Notes: a model not told the origin generated them from the letters alone. A DNA stretch of 64,000 nucleotides from Streptomyces sp. AM 2-1-1 (GCF_029167645.1 NZ_CP119147.1:4420501-4484500); one strand, 5' to 3'. Counted from the stretch's first letter, positions 53,365 through 63,131 are shown. Program-made: numbers and translations.

Positions 53365-53742
53365 GTGAGCCCTGTACGTCGCTGTTCGCGCACCGCGTGC
53401 GGCCGCCCTGCCGTCGCGACACTGACGTACGTCTATGCCGACTCGACCGCGGTCCTCGGCCCGCTCGCCACCTACGCCGAGCCCCACTGTTACGACCTCT
53501 GTGCCGAACACGGCGAGCGCCTCACCGCGCCCCGCGGCTGGGAGGTGGTCCGGCTCACCGACTCCTCCACGCCCACCCGGCACAGCGCCGACGACCTCGA
53601 AGCGCTCGCCAACGCGGTCCGCGAGGCCGCCCGACCGCACGACCGGGGCCAGGACGGCGCCGGGCGCGGTCCGCGCACCGCCGACCCCGTCGAGGTGGCG
53701 CGCCGGGGCCACCTGCGGGTCCTGCGCTCCCCCGACTCCTGA
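53365..53742 (+). CDS. DUF3499 family protein, probable small zinc-ribbon protein
   Basis: 125 residues from GTG 53365. The first half has paired cysteines and histidines: Cys7 and Cys12 (RRCSRTACGRP), then His41-Cys42, Cys46 and His49 (PHCYDLCAEHGERL), which look like a zinc-binding treble or ribbon. The second half is polar and probably disordered. No known role. TACCGT ends 8 nt upstream of the GTG, suggesting a leaderless mRNA. Its neighbours, zincin and manB, are the same in mycobacteria. A regulatory or RNA-binding function is only a guess. Confidence 0.85.
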   Translation: MSPVRRCSRTACGRPAVATLTYVYADSTAVLGPLATYAEPHCYDLCAEHGERLTAPRGWEVVRLTDSSTPTRHSADDLEALANAVREAARPHDRGQDGAGRGPRTADPVEVARRGHLRVLRSPDS

Positions 53743-53846
53743 CGCACCGGGTCCGGCCGCCCGGCTCCCCACGACGGGCGGGGCCGTAGCGGTGTACTCC
53801 GGCCGGGTAGTTTGGGCGCTCAGCCCAGACCCCAGGAGGACCGGCC

Positions 53847-55211
53847 GTGGTTGCTGATCTGTCGCAGCTCGTGAAGGCGTACGACGTACGCGGTGTCGTA
53901 CCCGACCAGTGGGACGAGTCGCTCGCCGAACTCTTCGGGGCGGCCTTCGTCCGGGTCACCGACGCGGACGCGATCGTCATCGGCCACGACATGCGCCCCT
54001 CCTCGCCCGGTCTCGCCGGGGCCTTCGCCCGGGGCGCGCAGACATCGGGCGCCGACGTCACCCTGATCGGCCTCTGCTCCACCGACCAGCTCTACTACGC
54101 CTCCGGTTCCCTCGGCCTGCCCGGCGCGATGTTCACCGCCTCGCACAACCCGGCCCGGTACAACGGCATCAAGCTCTGCCGGGCCGGTGCCGCGCCGGTC
54201 GGCCAGGACACCGGCCTCACCGAGATCCGCACCCTCGTCGAGCGGTGGTCCGAGGACGGAGCGCCCGCACCGGCCGCCACCAAGGGCACGCTCACCGAAC
54301 GCGAGACCCTCGCCGACTACGCCGCCCACCTCCTCGGGCTGGTCGACCTCACCGCGATCAGGCCCCTCAAGGTCGTGGTCGACGCGGGCAACGGCATGGG
54401 CGGCCACACCGTCCCCACCGTCCTCGCCGGCCTGCCCCTCGACCTCGTACCGATGTACTTCGAGCTCGACGGCACCTTCCCCAACCACGAGGCCAACCCG
54501 CTCGACCCGGCCAACCTCGTGGACCTGCAGGCCCGCGTCCTCGCCGAGGGCGCCGACCTCGGCCTCGCCTTCGACGGCGACGCCGACCGCTGCTTCGTCG
54601 TCGACGAACGCGGCGCCGGTGTCTCGCCGTCCGCCGTCACGGCACTCGTCGCGGAGCGGGAACTCGCCCGCAACGGCGGCAAGGGCACCGTCATCCACAA
54701 CCTGATCACCTCCTGGTCCGTCCCCGAGGTCATCCGCGAGAACGGCGGCACCCCCGTCCGGACCCGCGTGGGCCACTCCTTCATCAAGGCGGAGATGGCC
54801 GAGCACGGCGCGATCTTCGGCGGTGAGCACTCGGCCCACTACTACTTCCGGGACTTCTGGAACGCCGACACGGGCATGCTCGCTGCCCTGCACGTCCTCG
54901 CCGCCCTCGGCGGACAGTCCGGCCCGCTCTCCGCGCTGCTCGCCTCCTACGACCGCTACACCGGCTCCGGCGAGATCAACTCCACCGTCGCCGACCAGGC
55001 CGGCCGCCTCGCGGCGATCCGGACCGCCTACGGCGACCGGGAGGACGTCGCCTTCGACGAACTGGACGGCCTCACCGTCGCCACCGCCGACTGGTGGTTC
55101 AACGTCCGCGCCTCCAACACCGAACCACTGCTCCGGCTGAACGTCGAAGCCCGCGACGGGGCCACGATGACCGAGGTACGGGACGCGGCGCTGGCCCTGA
55201 TCCGGGCGTAG
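53847..55211 (+). CDS. manB: Phosphomannomutase
   Basis: 454 residues, alpha-D-phosphohexomutase superfamily. Converts mannose-6-P to mannose-1-P. The phosphoserine is Ser99 in TASHNPARYNG; the Mg2+ loop is DGDADRC with Asp243, Asp245 and Asp247; GGEHSAHYYFRDF is the sugar-binding loop; the C-terminal phosphate-binding region is RASNTEPLLRLNVEA. The start GTG 53847 has AGGAGGA about 8 nt upstream. It leads manB, Trm112-like, SIS and manA, and supplies the manC gene 14 kb to the left. A phosphoglucomutase activity cannot be excluded, but the gene context favours mannose. Confidence 0.93.
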   Translation: MVADLSQLVKAYDVRGVVPDQWDESLAELFGAAFVRVTDADAIVIGHDMRPSSPGLAGAFARGAQTSGADVTLIGLCSTDQLYYASGSLGLPGAMFTASHNPARYNGIKLCRAGAAPVGQDTGLTEIRTLVERWSEDGAPAPAATKGTLTERETLADYAAHLLGLVDLTAIRPLKVVVDAGNGMGGHTVPTVLAGLPLDLVPMYFELDGTFPNHEANPLDPANLVDLQARVLAEGADLGLAFDGDADRCFVVDERGAGVSPSAVTALVAERELARNGGKGTVIHNLITSWSVPEVIRENGGTPVRTRVGHSFIKAEMAEHGAIFGGEHSAHYYFRDFWNADTGMLAALHVLAALGGQSGPLSALLASYDRYTGSGEINSTVADQAGRLAAIRTAYGDREDVAFDELDGLTVATADWWFNVRASNTEPLLRLNVEARDGATMTEVRDAALALIRA

Positions 55212-55400
55212 CCCCTGATCCGGGCGCAGCCCCGCAGCCGGCGCCGTGCCGGGCCGGACGGCCGCCGGGCAGCCGGACCCCGGGCGGGCGTCGCGCGTCG
55301 GGGACCGGTCCCGCCGGACCGCCGCCCCCGCACCCCGGCGGTAGGCTTGCCTCGCCCCAACCGCGCGAAGCACACCCGCATGTTCGAAGGGACCCGCCCC

Positions 55401-55583
55401 ATGGCGATCGAAGCCGGCCTTCTGGAGATCCTCGCCTGCCCGGCGTGCCACTCCCCGCTCGACGACCGGACGGCCGACGACAGCCCCGAGCTGGTCTGCA
55501 CCGGCGCCGACTGCGGTCTGGCCTACCCGGTCCGCGACGGCATCCCGGTGCTCCTCGTCGACGAGGCCCGCCGCCCCGCGTGA
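55401..55583 (+). CDS. Trm112-family zinc-ribbon protein
   Basis: 60 residues. Two CxxC-type pairs make a zinc ribbon: Cys13 and Cys16 (LACPACHSPL), Cys33 and Cys38 (LVCTGADCGLAYPV). The last part, RDGIPVLLVDEA, is the family signature. Trm112 proteins activate methyltransferases; in actinobacteria the partner is unknown. ATG 55401 is preferred, with AAGGGA upstream; an ATG seven codons before is possible. It lies between manB and the SIS gene and is conserved there in other actinobacteria. Confidence 0.88.
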   Translation: MAIEAGLLEILACPACHSPLDDRTADDSPELVCTGADCGLAYPVRDGIPVLLVDEARRPA

Positions 55584-55691
55584 CGGGACGCCGGCCCCGT
55601 ACGGCCGCCGCCGGGACCCCCGGCGACGACGGCCCGCGACCGCGCCCGGCACCCGCACCCTGATCCGCACGGTGATCGGAGGCCCACCGCC

Positions 55692-56843
55692 ATGCTCGAC
55701 GAGACGTTGCTCGACGCCCCGGACGCCCTGGCCAGGGCCGACCGCCGAGGGCTCCTGCGCGGGGCCGCCGAGGCCGGCGCGCGGGTCCGTACCGCCGTCC
55801 TGCACACGGCCGAGGCCGGCGTCGGGGCGCTGACCCCCGAAGGCAGGCCCCGCGCCGTCCTCGTCGCGGGACCCGGCACCGCCGCCGCCGGGGTCGCCGA
55901 CATCATCGGCGCCCTCGCGGGAGCCGCCGCACCGGTCATCCGTATCCGTCCCACCGGGGTCGCCCCGGCCGGCGGGGCGCTGCGCTGGACCCTCCCCGGC
56001 TGGGCCGGCCCGGTCGACCTGCTCCTCATCGCCACCGCCGACGGCTCCGAGCCCGGCCTCGGGCTCCTCGCCGAACAGGCCTACCGGCGCGGCTGCTCCG
56101 TCGTCGCCGTCGCCCCCACCCGCTCCCCGCTGCGCGAGGCCGTCGAGGGAGCCCACGGGCTCCTCGTCCCCATGGCAGCCGCCCCGCACGGCGAGTACGA
56201 CGCCGAGACCTCGGCGGCGGGCCCCGGCACCCTCTGGGCGCTGCTCACCCCGCTCCTCGCCCTGCTCGACCGGGTCGGCCTGGTGGCCGCGTCGGAGGAG
56301 GACCTCCAGAAGGTCGCCGACCGGCTGGACCGCACCGCCGCACGCTGCGGCCCCGCCATCGCCACGTACGGCAACCCGGCCAAGACCCTCGCCGCCGAAC
56401 TCGCCGACACGCTGCCGCTGGTCTGGACCGAGGGCGAGGCGGCGGGCCCGGTCGGCCGCCGGTTCGCCGCCGTCCTCGCCGAGCTGGCCGGCCGTCCCGC
56501 GCTCACCGCGCCCCTGCCCGAGGCGCTGCCCTCGCACGGTGCCCTGCTCGCCGGGGACTTCGCCGCCGGAGCCGACCCCGAGGACTTCTTCCGCGACCGC
56601 GTGAACGAGCCGGAAGCGCTGCGCGCCCGGGTCGTCCTCCTCCGCGACCGGCCCACCGGCGGCCTGACCGCCGCCCCCGCCGCCCGCGAACTCGCCCTCG
56701 GCCACGACACGGCCATCAGCGAACTGGAACCCGACGAGGGCGGCGAACTCGAAGCGCTCGCCGAACTCCTCGCCGTCACCGACTTCGCCGCCGTCTACCT
56801 CTCGCTCGCCGCCGAGCCGCCGGGCGCCCACGACCTCGGCTGA
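55692..56843 (+). CDS. SIS-domain phosphosugar isomerase-like protein
   Basis: 383 residues. It resembles bifunctional phosphoglucose/phosphomannose isomerases (SIS_PGI plus C-terminal bacterial PMI domain): AVLVAGPGTAAAGVADIIGA begins the SIS fold, VDLLLIATADGSEPGLGLL the loop, and PLVWTEGEAAGPVGRRFAAV with RDRVNEPEALRARVVLLRD the C-terminal half. Catalytic residues of the archaeal enzyme are not obviously conserved, so it may have lost isomerase activity. ATG with GGAGG ribosome site. It lies between Trm112 and manA in the mannose operon, which supports a role with fructose-6-P/mannose-6-P, as catalyst or as sensor. Confidence 0.85.
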   Translation: MLDETLLDAPDALARADRRGLLRGAAEAGARVRTAVLHTAEAGVGALTPEGRPRAVLVAGPGTAAAGVADIIGALAGAAAPVIRIRPTGVAPAGGALRWTLPGWAGPVDLLLIATADGSEPGLGLLAEQAYRRGCSVVAVAPTRSPLREAVEGAHGLLVPMAAAPHGEYDAETSAAGPGTLWALLTPLLALLDRVGLVAASEEDLQKVADRLDRTAARCGPAIATYGNPAKTLAAELADTLPLVWTEGEAAGPVGRRFAAVLAELAGRPALTAPLPEALPSHGALLAGDFAAGADPEDFFRDRVNEPEALRARVVLLRDRPTGGLTAAPAARELALGHDTAISELEPDEGGELEALAELLAVTDFAAVYLSLAAEPPGAHDLG

Positions 56844-56947
56844 CCCCGACGGCTGCTGACACGACCCGTACCGACACGGCCCCGCCCCGCACGACACCGC
56901 CCGACACGACCGGAGCGTTCTTTTCCACCGGAGACCGGAGCAAAACC

Positions 56948-56964
56948 GGGGGGGGGGGGGGGGG
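56948..56964. repeat. Run of 17 consecutive G residues
   Basis: The stretch AAAACC is followed by 17 G and then CGAAGAG, in the 265-bp gap between the SIS gene and manA. It is the longest homopolymer in the window by far. GC-hexanucleotide repeats (GGCGCC) follow near 56998-57016. It may be a true variable tract or a sequencing artefact. Confidence 0.9.
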
Positions 56965-57108
56965 CGAAGAGGGCCACGTCACCCCGTCCACGACCGCGGC
57001 GCCGGCGCCGGCGCCGGGGCCGTACGGGAACGCCCCTCCCACCCCGGCCGTCGAACTTGCCTCACCTGCCTCACCTGCCCCATCTCACGAAAGCCCGAGG
57101 ACGACTCC

Positions 57109-58272
57109 ATGGACCGGCTCTCCAACACCGTGCGCCCCTACGCCTGGGGCTCCACCACGGCCATCCCCGAGCTGCTCGGCACCCCGCCCACCGGGGAGCC
57201 GCAGGCCGAGATGTGGATGGGGGCCCACCCCGGAGCGCCGTCCCTGCTCACCCGAGCCGGCGTCGAACTCCCGCTCGACCAGGTCATCGCCGCCGACCCC
57301 GCCGGTGAACTCGGCGCCGCCGCGGTGGAGAAGTTCGGCCCCCGCCTCCCCTTCCTCCTCAAGCTCCTCGCCGCCGGAGCCCCGCTCTCCCTCCAGGTCC
57401 ACCCCGACCTCGCCCGGGCCCGGCTCGGCTTCGCCGACGAGGAGAGCCGGGGCGTTCCGATCGACGCCCCCCACCGCACGTACAAGGACGCCAACCACAA
57501 GCCCGAACTGATCTGCGCCCTCACCCCGTTCGACGGCCTCTGCGGCTTCCGCCGTCCCACCGAAGCCGCGGAGCTGCTGGATGCCCTCGGCGTCGACTCC
57601 CTCAAGCCGTACGCCGACCTGCTGCGCGCCCACCCGGAGGAAGCGGCCCTGCGCGAGGTCCTCACCGCGATCCTCACCGCCGACCCGGAGGAGATGGCCG
57701 CCACCGTCGCGGAAGCCGCCGAGGCCGCCGAACGCCTCGGCGGTCCGCACGCCCCCTACGCCGCGATCGCCCGCCACTACCCCGGCGACCCCGGCGTCCT
57801 CGCCGCGATGCTGCTCAACCACGTGCGGCTCCAGCCGGGCGAGGCGCTGTACCTCGGCGCGGGCGTCCCGCACGCCTACCTCGACGGCCTCGGCGTGGAG
57901 ATCATGGCCAACTCCGACAACGTCCTGCGCTGCGGACTCACCCCCAAGCACATCGACGTACCCGAACTCCTGCGCGTGGTCCGCTTCGAGGCGACCGAGC
58001 CGGGAGTGCTGCGCCCCGAGGCGTCCCCCTCCGGCGAGGAGCCGTACGAGACCCCGGTCGACGAGTTCCGGCTCTCCCGGTTCGACGTCTCGCCCGGCGC
58101 GGCCCCGGTCGACCTGACGGCCGCCACCCCGCAGATCCTGCTGTGCACCGCCGGCGCGCTGCGGACCGGCGAGCTGGACCTCGCCCCGGGCGGCTCGGTC
58201 TTCGTACCGGCGGGCGAAACGGTCGAAGCGTCGGGGAACGGGACGCTCTTCCGCGCCACCGTCGTGGCCTGA
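57109..58272 (+). CDS. manA: Mannose-6-phosphate isomerase, class I
   Basis: 387 residues. A zinc-dependent type I phosphomannose isomerase (cupin fold), converting fructose-6-P and mannose-6-P. Zinc ligands are visible in LSLQVHPD (Gln and His), NHKPELICAL (His/Glu) and GAGVPHAYLDGLGVEIMANSDN (His, with the active-site Asn/Asp). A helical insert of about 100 residues sits between them, as usual in the family. The ATG has GAGGACGA upstream. It closes the mannose gene set here; its 265-bp upstream gap contains the G17 tract, so an independent promoter is likely. Confidence 0.95.
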   Translation: MDRLSNTVRPYAWGSTTAIPELLGTPPTGEPQAEMWMGAHPGAPSLLTRAGVELPLDQVIAADPAGELGAAAVEKFGPRLPFLLKLLAAGAPLSLQVHPDLARARLGFADEESRGVPIDAPHRTYKDANHKPELICALTPFDGLCGFRRPTEAAELLDALGVDSLKPYADLLRAHPEEAALREVLTAILTADPEEMAATVAEAAEAAERLGGPHAPYAAIARHYPGDPGVLAAMLLNHVRLQPGEALYLGAGVPHAYLDGLGVEIMANSDNVLRCGLTPKHIDVPELLRVVRFEATEPGVLRPEASPSGEEPYETPVDEFRLSRFDVSPGAAPVDLTAATPQILLCTAGALRTGELDLAPGGSVFVPAGETVEASGNGTLFRATVVA

Positions 58273-58475
58273 CGTACCGTCCGTCCCGGCGGCCGCCCCG
58301 AGGGCTGCCACAATTGGCGGCCGTACCGCGATGACCGGCGCGCACCGACGAGAATGTGCACCGGCTCCACGGCGCGCACCGATCCGTGTGCGCGCCGACG
58401 CGCGTGCGCGGCACCGATCACCGTTCGCGGCACCGATCCGCGTTTGCAGCACTGAGGAAGGGACACCAGGCACCC

Positions 58476-59519
58476 ATGAGCGCGTCAGGCGGAACCAAGG
58501 CGATCGTGGCGGCACTCTCCGCCAACCTGGCCATCGCGGTGGCCAAATTCGTGGCGTTCCTCTTCAGTGGCTCGTCGTCGATGCTCGCGGAGAGCGTCCA
58601 CTCGCTCGCCGACTCCGGCAACCAGGGACTCCTGCTGCTCGGCGGCAAGAAGGCGAAACGCCAGGCCACCCCCGAGCACCCCTTCGGCTACGGGCGCGAG
58701 AGGTACATCTACGCCTTCCTCGTCTCCATCGTCCTCTTCTCCGTCGGTGGCATGTTCGCCGTCTACGAGGGCTACGAGAAGATCAAGCACCCGCACCCCA
58801 TCGAGGCCTGGTACTGGCCGGTCGGCGTGCTGGTCTTCGCGATCATCGCCGAGGGCTTCTCCTTCCGTACGGCGATCCACGAGTCGAACCAGACCCGCGG
58901 CACCATGAGCTGGACCGACTTCATCCGCCGCGCCAAGGCGCCCGAGCTCCCCGTCGTCCTGCTGGAGGACTTCGGCGCGCTCATCGGTCTCATCCTGGCC
59001 CTCGGGGGTGTCGGCATCTCGCTCGCCACCGACGACGGTGTCTGGGACGGCATCGGCACCCTCTGCATCGGCATTCTGCTCATCGTCATCGCGATCGTGC
59101 TGGCCGCCGAGACCAAGTCGCTGCTCCTGGGCGAGTCGGCCGGCCCCGAGCAGCTGGAGCGGATCAAGGCCGCCGTCGTCGACGGCGACACCGTCACGGG
59201 CATCATCCACATGCGCACCCTCCACCTCGGCCCCGAGGAGCTCCTCGTCGCCGCCAAGATCGCGGTCCAGCACGACGACACCGCGACCGAGGTCGCCAAC
59301 GCGATCAACGCCGCCGAGACCCGCATCCGCGCGGCCGTGCCGATCGCCCGCGTCATCTACCTGGAGCCGGACATCTACAGCGCGGACGCCGCGTCGGCGG
59401 GCACCAACCCCGGCCGGTCCCCGCTGGCGGCCGATGCCGAGCACCCTGCGGACGGCGAGCGGCCCTCGGACGCCGAGCGGCTTCCGGACGGCGGCGAGCC
59501 CTCCGGCCCGACCCACTAG
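58476..59519 (+). CDS. Cation diffusion facilitator family transporter
   Basis: 347 residues. Six membrane helices with the CDF metal site: HxxxD in helix 2 (AESVHSLADSGNQ; His42, Asp46), and DxxxA-type positions in helix 5 (LLEDFGALIGL). A cytoplasmic domain (~205-305) follows (HLGPEELLVAAKIAVQ). The tail is acidic and Pro-rich. It probably exports Zn2+ or another divalent ion; the HxxxD site suits zinc. ATG 58476. The ~200-bp upstream gap contains repeated GCACCGATC motifs, and a terminator follows. Confidence 0.9.
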   Translation: MSASGGTKAIVAALSANLAIAVAKFVAFLFSGSSSMLAESVHSLADSGNQGLLLLGGKKAKRQATPEHPFGYGRERYIYAFLVSIVLFSVGGMFAVYEGYEKIKHPHPIEAWYWPVGVLVFAIIAEGFSFRTAIHESNQTRGTMSWTDFIRRAKAPELPVVLLEDFGALIGLILALGGVGISLATDDGVWDGIGTLCIGILLIVIAIVLAAETKSLLLGESAGPEQLERIKAAVVDGDTVTGIIHMRTLHLGPEELLVAAKIAVQHDDTATEVANAINAAETRIRAAVPIARVIYLEPDIYSADAASAGTNPGRSPLAADAEHPADGERPSDAERLPDGGEPSGPTH

Positions 59520-59539
59520 AACCAGCCAATCCGGCCGTC

Positions 59540-59579
59540 CCGTGAGCGCACCGACCCCCGTGGGCCGGTGCGCTCACGG
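59540..59579. terminator. Terminator after the CDF gene
   Basis: The arms CCGTGAGCGCACCG and CGGTGCGCTCACGG pair perfectly over 14 bp with a 12-nt loop, 20 nt after the stop. Confidence 0.85.
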
Positions 59580-59766
59580 CCGTTCGGTGTAGATTCGTAC
59601 GCGTACCAGACGTCGCTGCTGATGGCGGTCGATCGGCCCGCGCGAGCGGACCGGCCGAGGGAGAGAGGGCCTCCGACGGACTGAGCCGCGAGCCTCGGGC
59701 ATTCGTATGCCCGGCGCCGCACAGCCAGCCCGCCCACCCTCGACCCTTACGAGGAGCAGACCCGCC
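59580..59766 (+). promoter_or_regulatory. Leader region of ahcY with hairpins
   Basis: The -10-like TAGATT (59590-59595) may start transcription near 59602. The leader then contains complementary CCGAGG (59655-59660) and CCTCGG (59693-59698) and a perfect 7-bp hairpin CGGGCAT-TCGT-ATGCCCG (59696-59713). The SAH riboswitch consensus core GCGCUGC is not found, so I do not call it one. Confidence 0.4.
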
Positions 59767-61224
<1,458 letters not shown>

Positions 61225-61231
61225 TCCCACC

Positions 61232-61272
61232 CGCCGGCGGCCCACCCCCCGCGCGGGACCGGGCCGCCGGCG
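61232..61272 (+). terminator. First hairpin downstream of ahcY
   Basis: The arms CGCCGGCGGCCC and GGGCCGCCGGCG are perfect (12 bp), 7 nt past the stop, with a 17-nt C-rich loop. Confidence 0.75.
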
Positions 61273-61303
61273 ACCGGAAGAGTCTCAGCAGCAGGTACGA
61301 GTG

Positions 61304-61334
61304 CAGGCCCCCGCACCCCCGTGGCGGGGGCCTG
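61304..61334 (+). terminator. Second hairpin downstream of ahcY
   Basis: The arms CAGGCCCCCGC and GCGGGGGCCTG are perfect (11 bp), with a 9-nt loop. A tandem terminator with the first one. Confidence 0.75.
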
Positions 61335-61368
61335 CCCCGTATCCCGCCCGCGCAGCCCGAAGGACCCC

Positions 61369-62010
61369 ATGCCCCGCGGCCGTTATTCGCTCCACGATCC
61401 GCACGATCGCACCCCCCTCGGTGAAGAGCACTTCCACTGCGCCCCCGGCCCTTCCGGCTGGCGTTACGTCGGCCGGAGGACCGCTCCCTCCGGCGACGAC
61501 ATCGGCTCCGCCGACCTCGCGCTCGACGAACTCGGCCGGCCCATCCGTCTCGAACTCCACGCGGGCGGCTGGCAGATCCGCGCCGCCGCCCTCGAAGGCG
61601 TCACCTGGGTCAGGACCGACCCCACCGGCACCGACGCCACCGAGGGCAACGTCCGCGCCCACGCCTTCTCCGGCACCTCGCCCGCCTTCCTCGTCGCCGT
61701 CACGCGACTCCTGCGTCTCACCCCCGATTCCCCCGCGACCCGCGTCCGTCTGGTCACCTTCACGGATCCGGTCCTCGCGCCCCTGACCGCCGATCAGTCC
61801 TGGGCCCTGGTGGACAGTGAAACGCACCCCACTGACAACGGCCCCCTGACGGTCGACACCTACCAGGTCGGCGACTTGGCCACGGGGGAGCGCCATACCG
61901 TGCACCTCGCCGGTGACGTGGTCCTCGCCGCCCCCGGGATCGAGCTCGAAGACCTCGAGTCCCCGCCCTCCCCCCGGCCCGCACCGCGCCAGGACCACCT
62001 GGACGAGTAG
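61369..62010 (+). CDS. Conserved hypothetical protein
   Basis: 213 residues from ATG 61369 (GAAGGA 5-6 nt upstream). I recognise no domain. It is a soluble, probably beta-rich protein: GWRYVGRRTAPSGDDIGSAD, LALDELGRPIRLELHAGGW, VRAHAFSGTSPAFLVAVTRL, and a hydrophilic Pro-rich end. There is no signal peptide or membrane helix, and one cysteine only. Codon use is like that of the neighbours, so it looks like a resident gene. It is convergent with the RDD gene and lies after ahcY behind two terminators. Confidence 0.75.
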   Translation: MPRGRYSLHDPHDRTPLGEEHFHCAPGPSGWRYVGRRTAPSGDDIGSADLALDELGRPIRLELHAGGWQIRAAALEGVTWVRTDPTGTDATEGNVRAHAFSGTSPAFLVAVTRLLRLTPDSPATRVRLVTFTDPVLAPLTADQSWALVDSETHPTDNGPLTVDTYQVGDLATGERHTVHLAGDVVLAAPGIELEDLESPPSPRPAPRQDHLDE

Positions 62011-62109
62011 CCCACGCGGCGGTGCGCGACGGGTGCGGTGCGGGCGGGTTCTCCGTCGGCGGGAGCCGTGCGGGCCGGTTCCGGGCGAGCCGCCGCCGTT
62101 CACGCCTGC

Positions 62110-62154
62110 GGGGTTCAGGTCGGCGGGGTTCAGGCCGGCGGGGTTCAGGCCGGC
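62110..62154. repeat. Three 15-nt tandem repeats at the end of the RDD gene
   Basis: GGGGTTCAGGYCGGC at 62110-62124, 62125-62139 and 62140-62154. On the minus strand each unit carries TGA in the RDD reading frame, so the stop codon (62147-62145) is repeated twice more at 15-nt intervals. Confidence 0.85.
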
Positions 62155-63131
62155 GGCGCGAACCCCGTCCGGGGGGCCGGGGCGTCCGGGGCCTTCTCCG
62201 GGTCGATCGGCAACCCGGTTGCGCCGGCACCCCGGCCGGGAGCACCCACGACGGCACCGGCGGAGGGACGGCCGGGAGGAACGGTGGGTACGCCACGTCC
62301 GGCCGTCGGGCCGCCCGTCGGCCCCGGGCCGGCGGGCGCCGGCGCGGAGAGCCCGCCGTCGCCCGCCGGACCGACCGCGTACGGGGCCGCCCGCATCCTC
62401 CGCGCCTCCCGTTCCCGCCGTTCGTGCAGCACGGCGGCGAGATAGGCGGCGGGAGGCACTTCTTCCGGCGGGGAGACCGCCGTCCTGGCCACCAGCTCAC
62501 CGGCGAGCTGTGTACCGAGCGCCTGCCGTACGTCGGGATCGAGCTGATGGAGGCGGGAGAGGTACTGGCGGGCGGCGAACCAGAACTCGTCCGGCACCGC
62601 GGACAGGTCCAGCTGCGTGAAGCGGCCGGCGAGCCACGGCGGAAGCGGCGGCATGGCCCGGGAACGGTCGGCCGGGACCCGTTCCCGCACGACGAGCGTG
62701 CCGGCGAAGACGTCCCCGAGCCGACGGCCCCGGGCGGAGACCAGAGAGCTGATCGCGGCAACGACACCGAAGGTCAACAGGAGCTCGACGACACCCATCG
62801 CGCCGCGCACCAAGGCGTGCCGGAACCGGATGGGCCCCCCGTCCTCGCGCACCACCCGCAGTCCGCACGCGAGCTTCCCCAGCGAACGGCCACGGCTCAG
62901 GGTCTCGACCGCGACGGGGCCGCCCACCAGCACGAGGAGGAAGGACGCCACGGCCACGGCCGCGCGGGCCGCCTCGTCGAGCATCACGGTGGACAGCGTC
63001 AGCACGAGCGTGAGCACGAAGAAGACGACCCAGAGCAGCACCGTGTCGATGGCCACGGCCAGCGCTCTGCTCGGCAGCCGCGCGGGTCTCAGCTCCAGGA
63101 CCACCGCGTCCCCGGTCACATGTTCACTCAT
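62145..63131 (-). CDS. RDD-family membrane protein
   Basis: 328 residues. The RDD domain (~10-150) has Arg and Asp-containing helices: LPSRALAVAIDTVLLWVVFF, SRGRSLGKLACGLRVVREDG and RRLGDVFAGTLVVRER. Three or four membrane helices are expected. A cytoplasmic tail of ~175 residues (residues ~155-328) ends in a Pro/Ala/Gly-rich stretch. The function of RDD proteins is mostly unknown (some act in transport). ATG 63131 with G-rich site. It is divergent from the SpoIIM-like gene, 116 bp away, a pairing kept across actinobacteria. Confidence 0.88.
   Translation of the reverse strand: MSEHVTGDAVVLELRPARLPSRALAVAIDTVLLWVVFFVLTLVLTLSTVMLDEAARAAVAVASFLLVLVGGPVAVETLSRGRSLGKLACGLRVVREDGGPIRFRHALVRGAMGVVELLLTFGVVAAISSLVSARGRRLGDVFAGTLVVRERVPADRSRAMPPLPPWLAGRFTQLDLSAVPDEFWFAARQYLSRLHQLDPDVRQALGTQLAGELVARTAVSPPEEVPPAAYLAAVLHERREREARRMRAAPYAVGPAGDGGLSAPAPAGPGPTGGPTAGRGVPTVPPGRPSAGAVVGAPGRGAGATGLPIDPEKAPDAPAPRTGFAPPA

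Noticed and set aside
53820..56897. A minus-strand open frame of over 1000 codons opposite manB, Trm112 and the SIS gene
   Set aside because: It mirrors third-position GC of real genes on the other strand; no family similarity, and the plus-strand genes are certain.
59580..59766. SAH riboswitch upstream of ahcY
   Set aside because: The conserved core could not be matched by eye; only generic hairpins were found.
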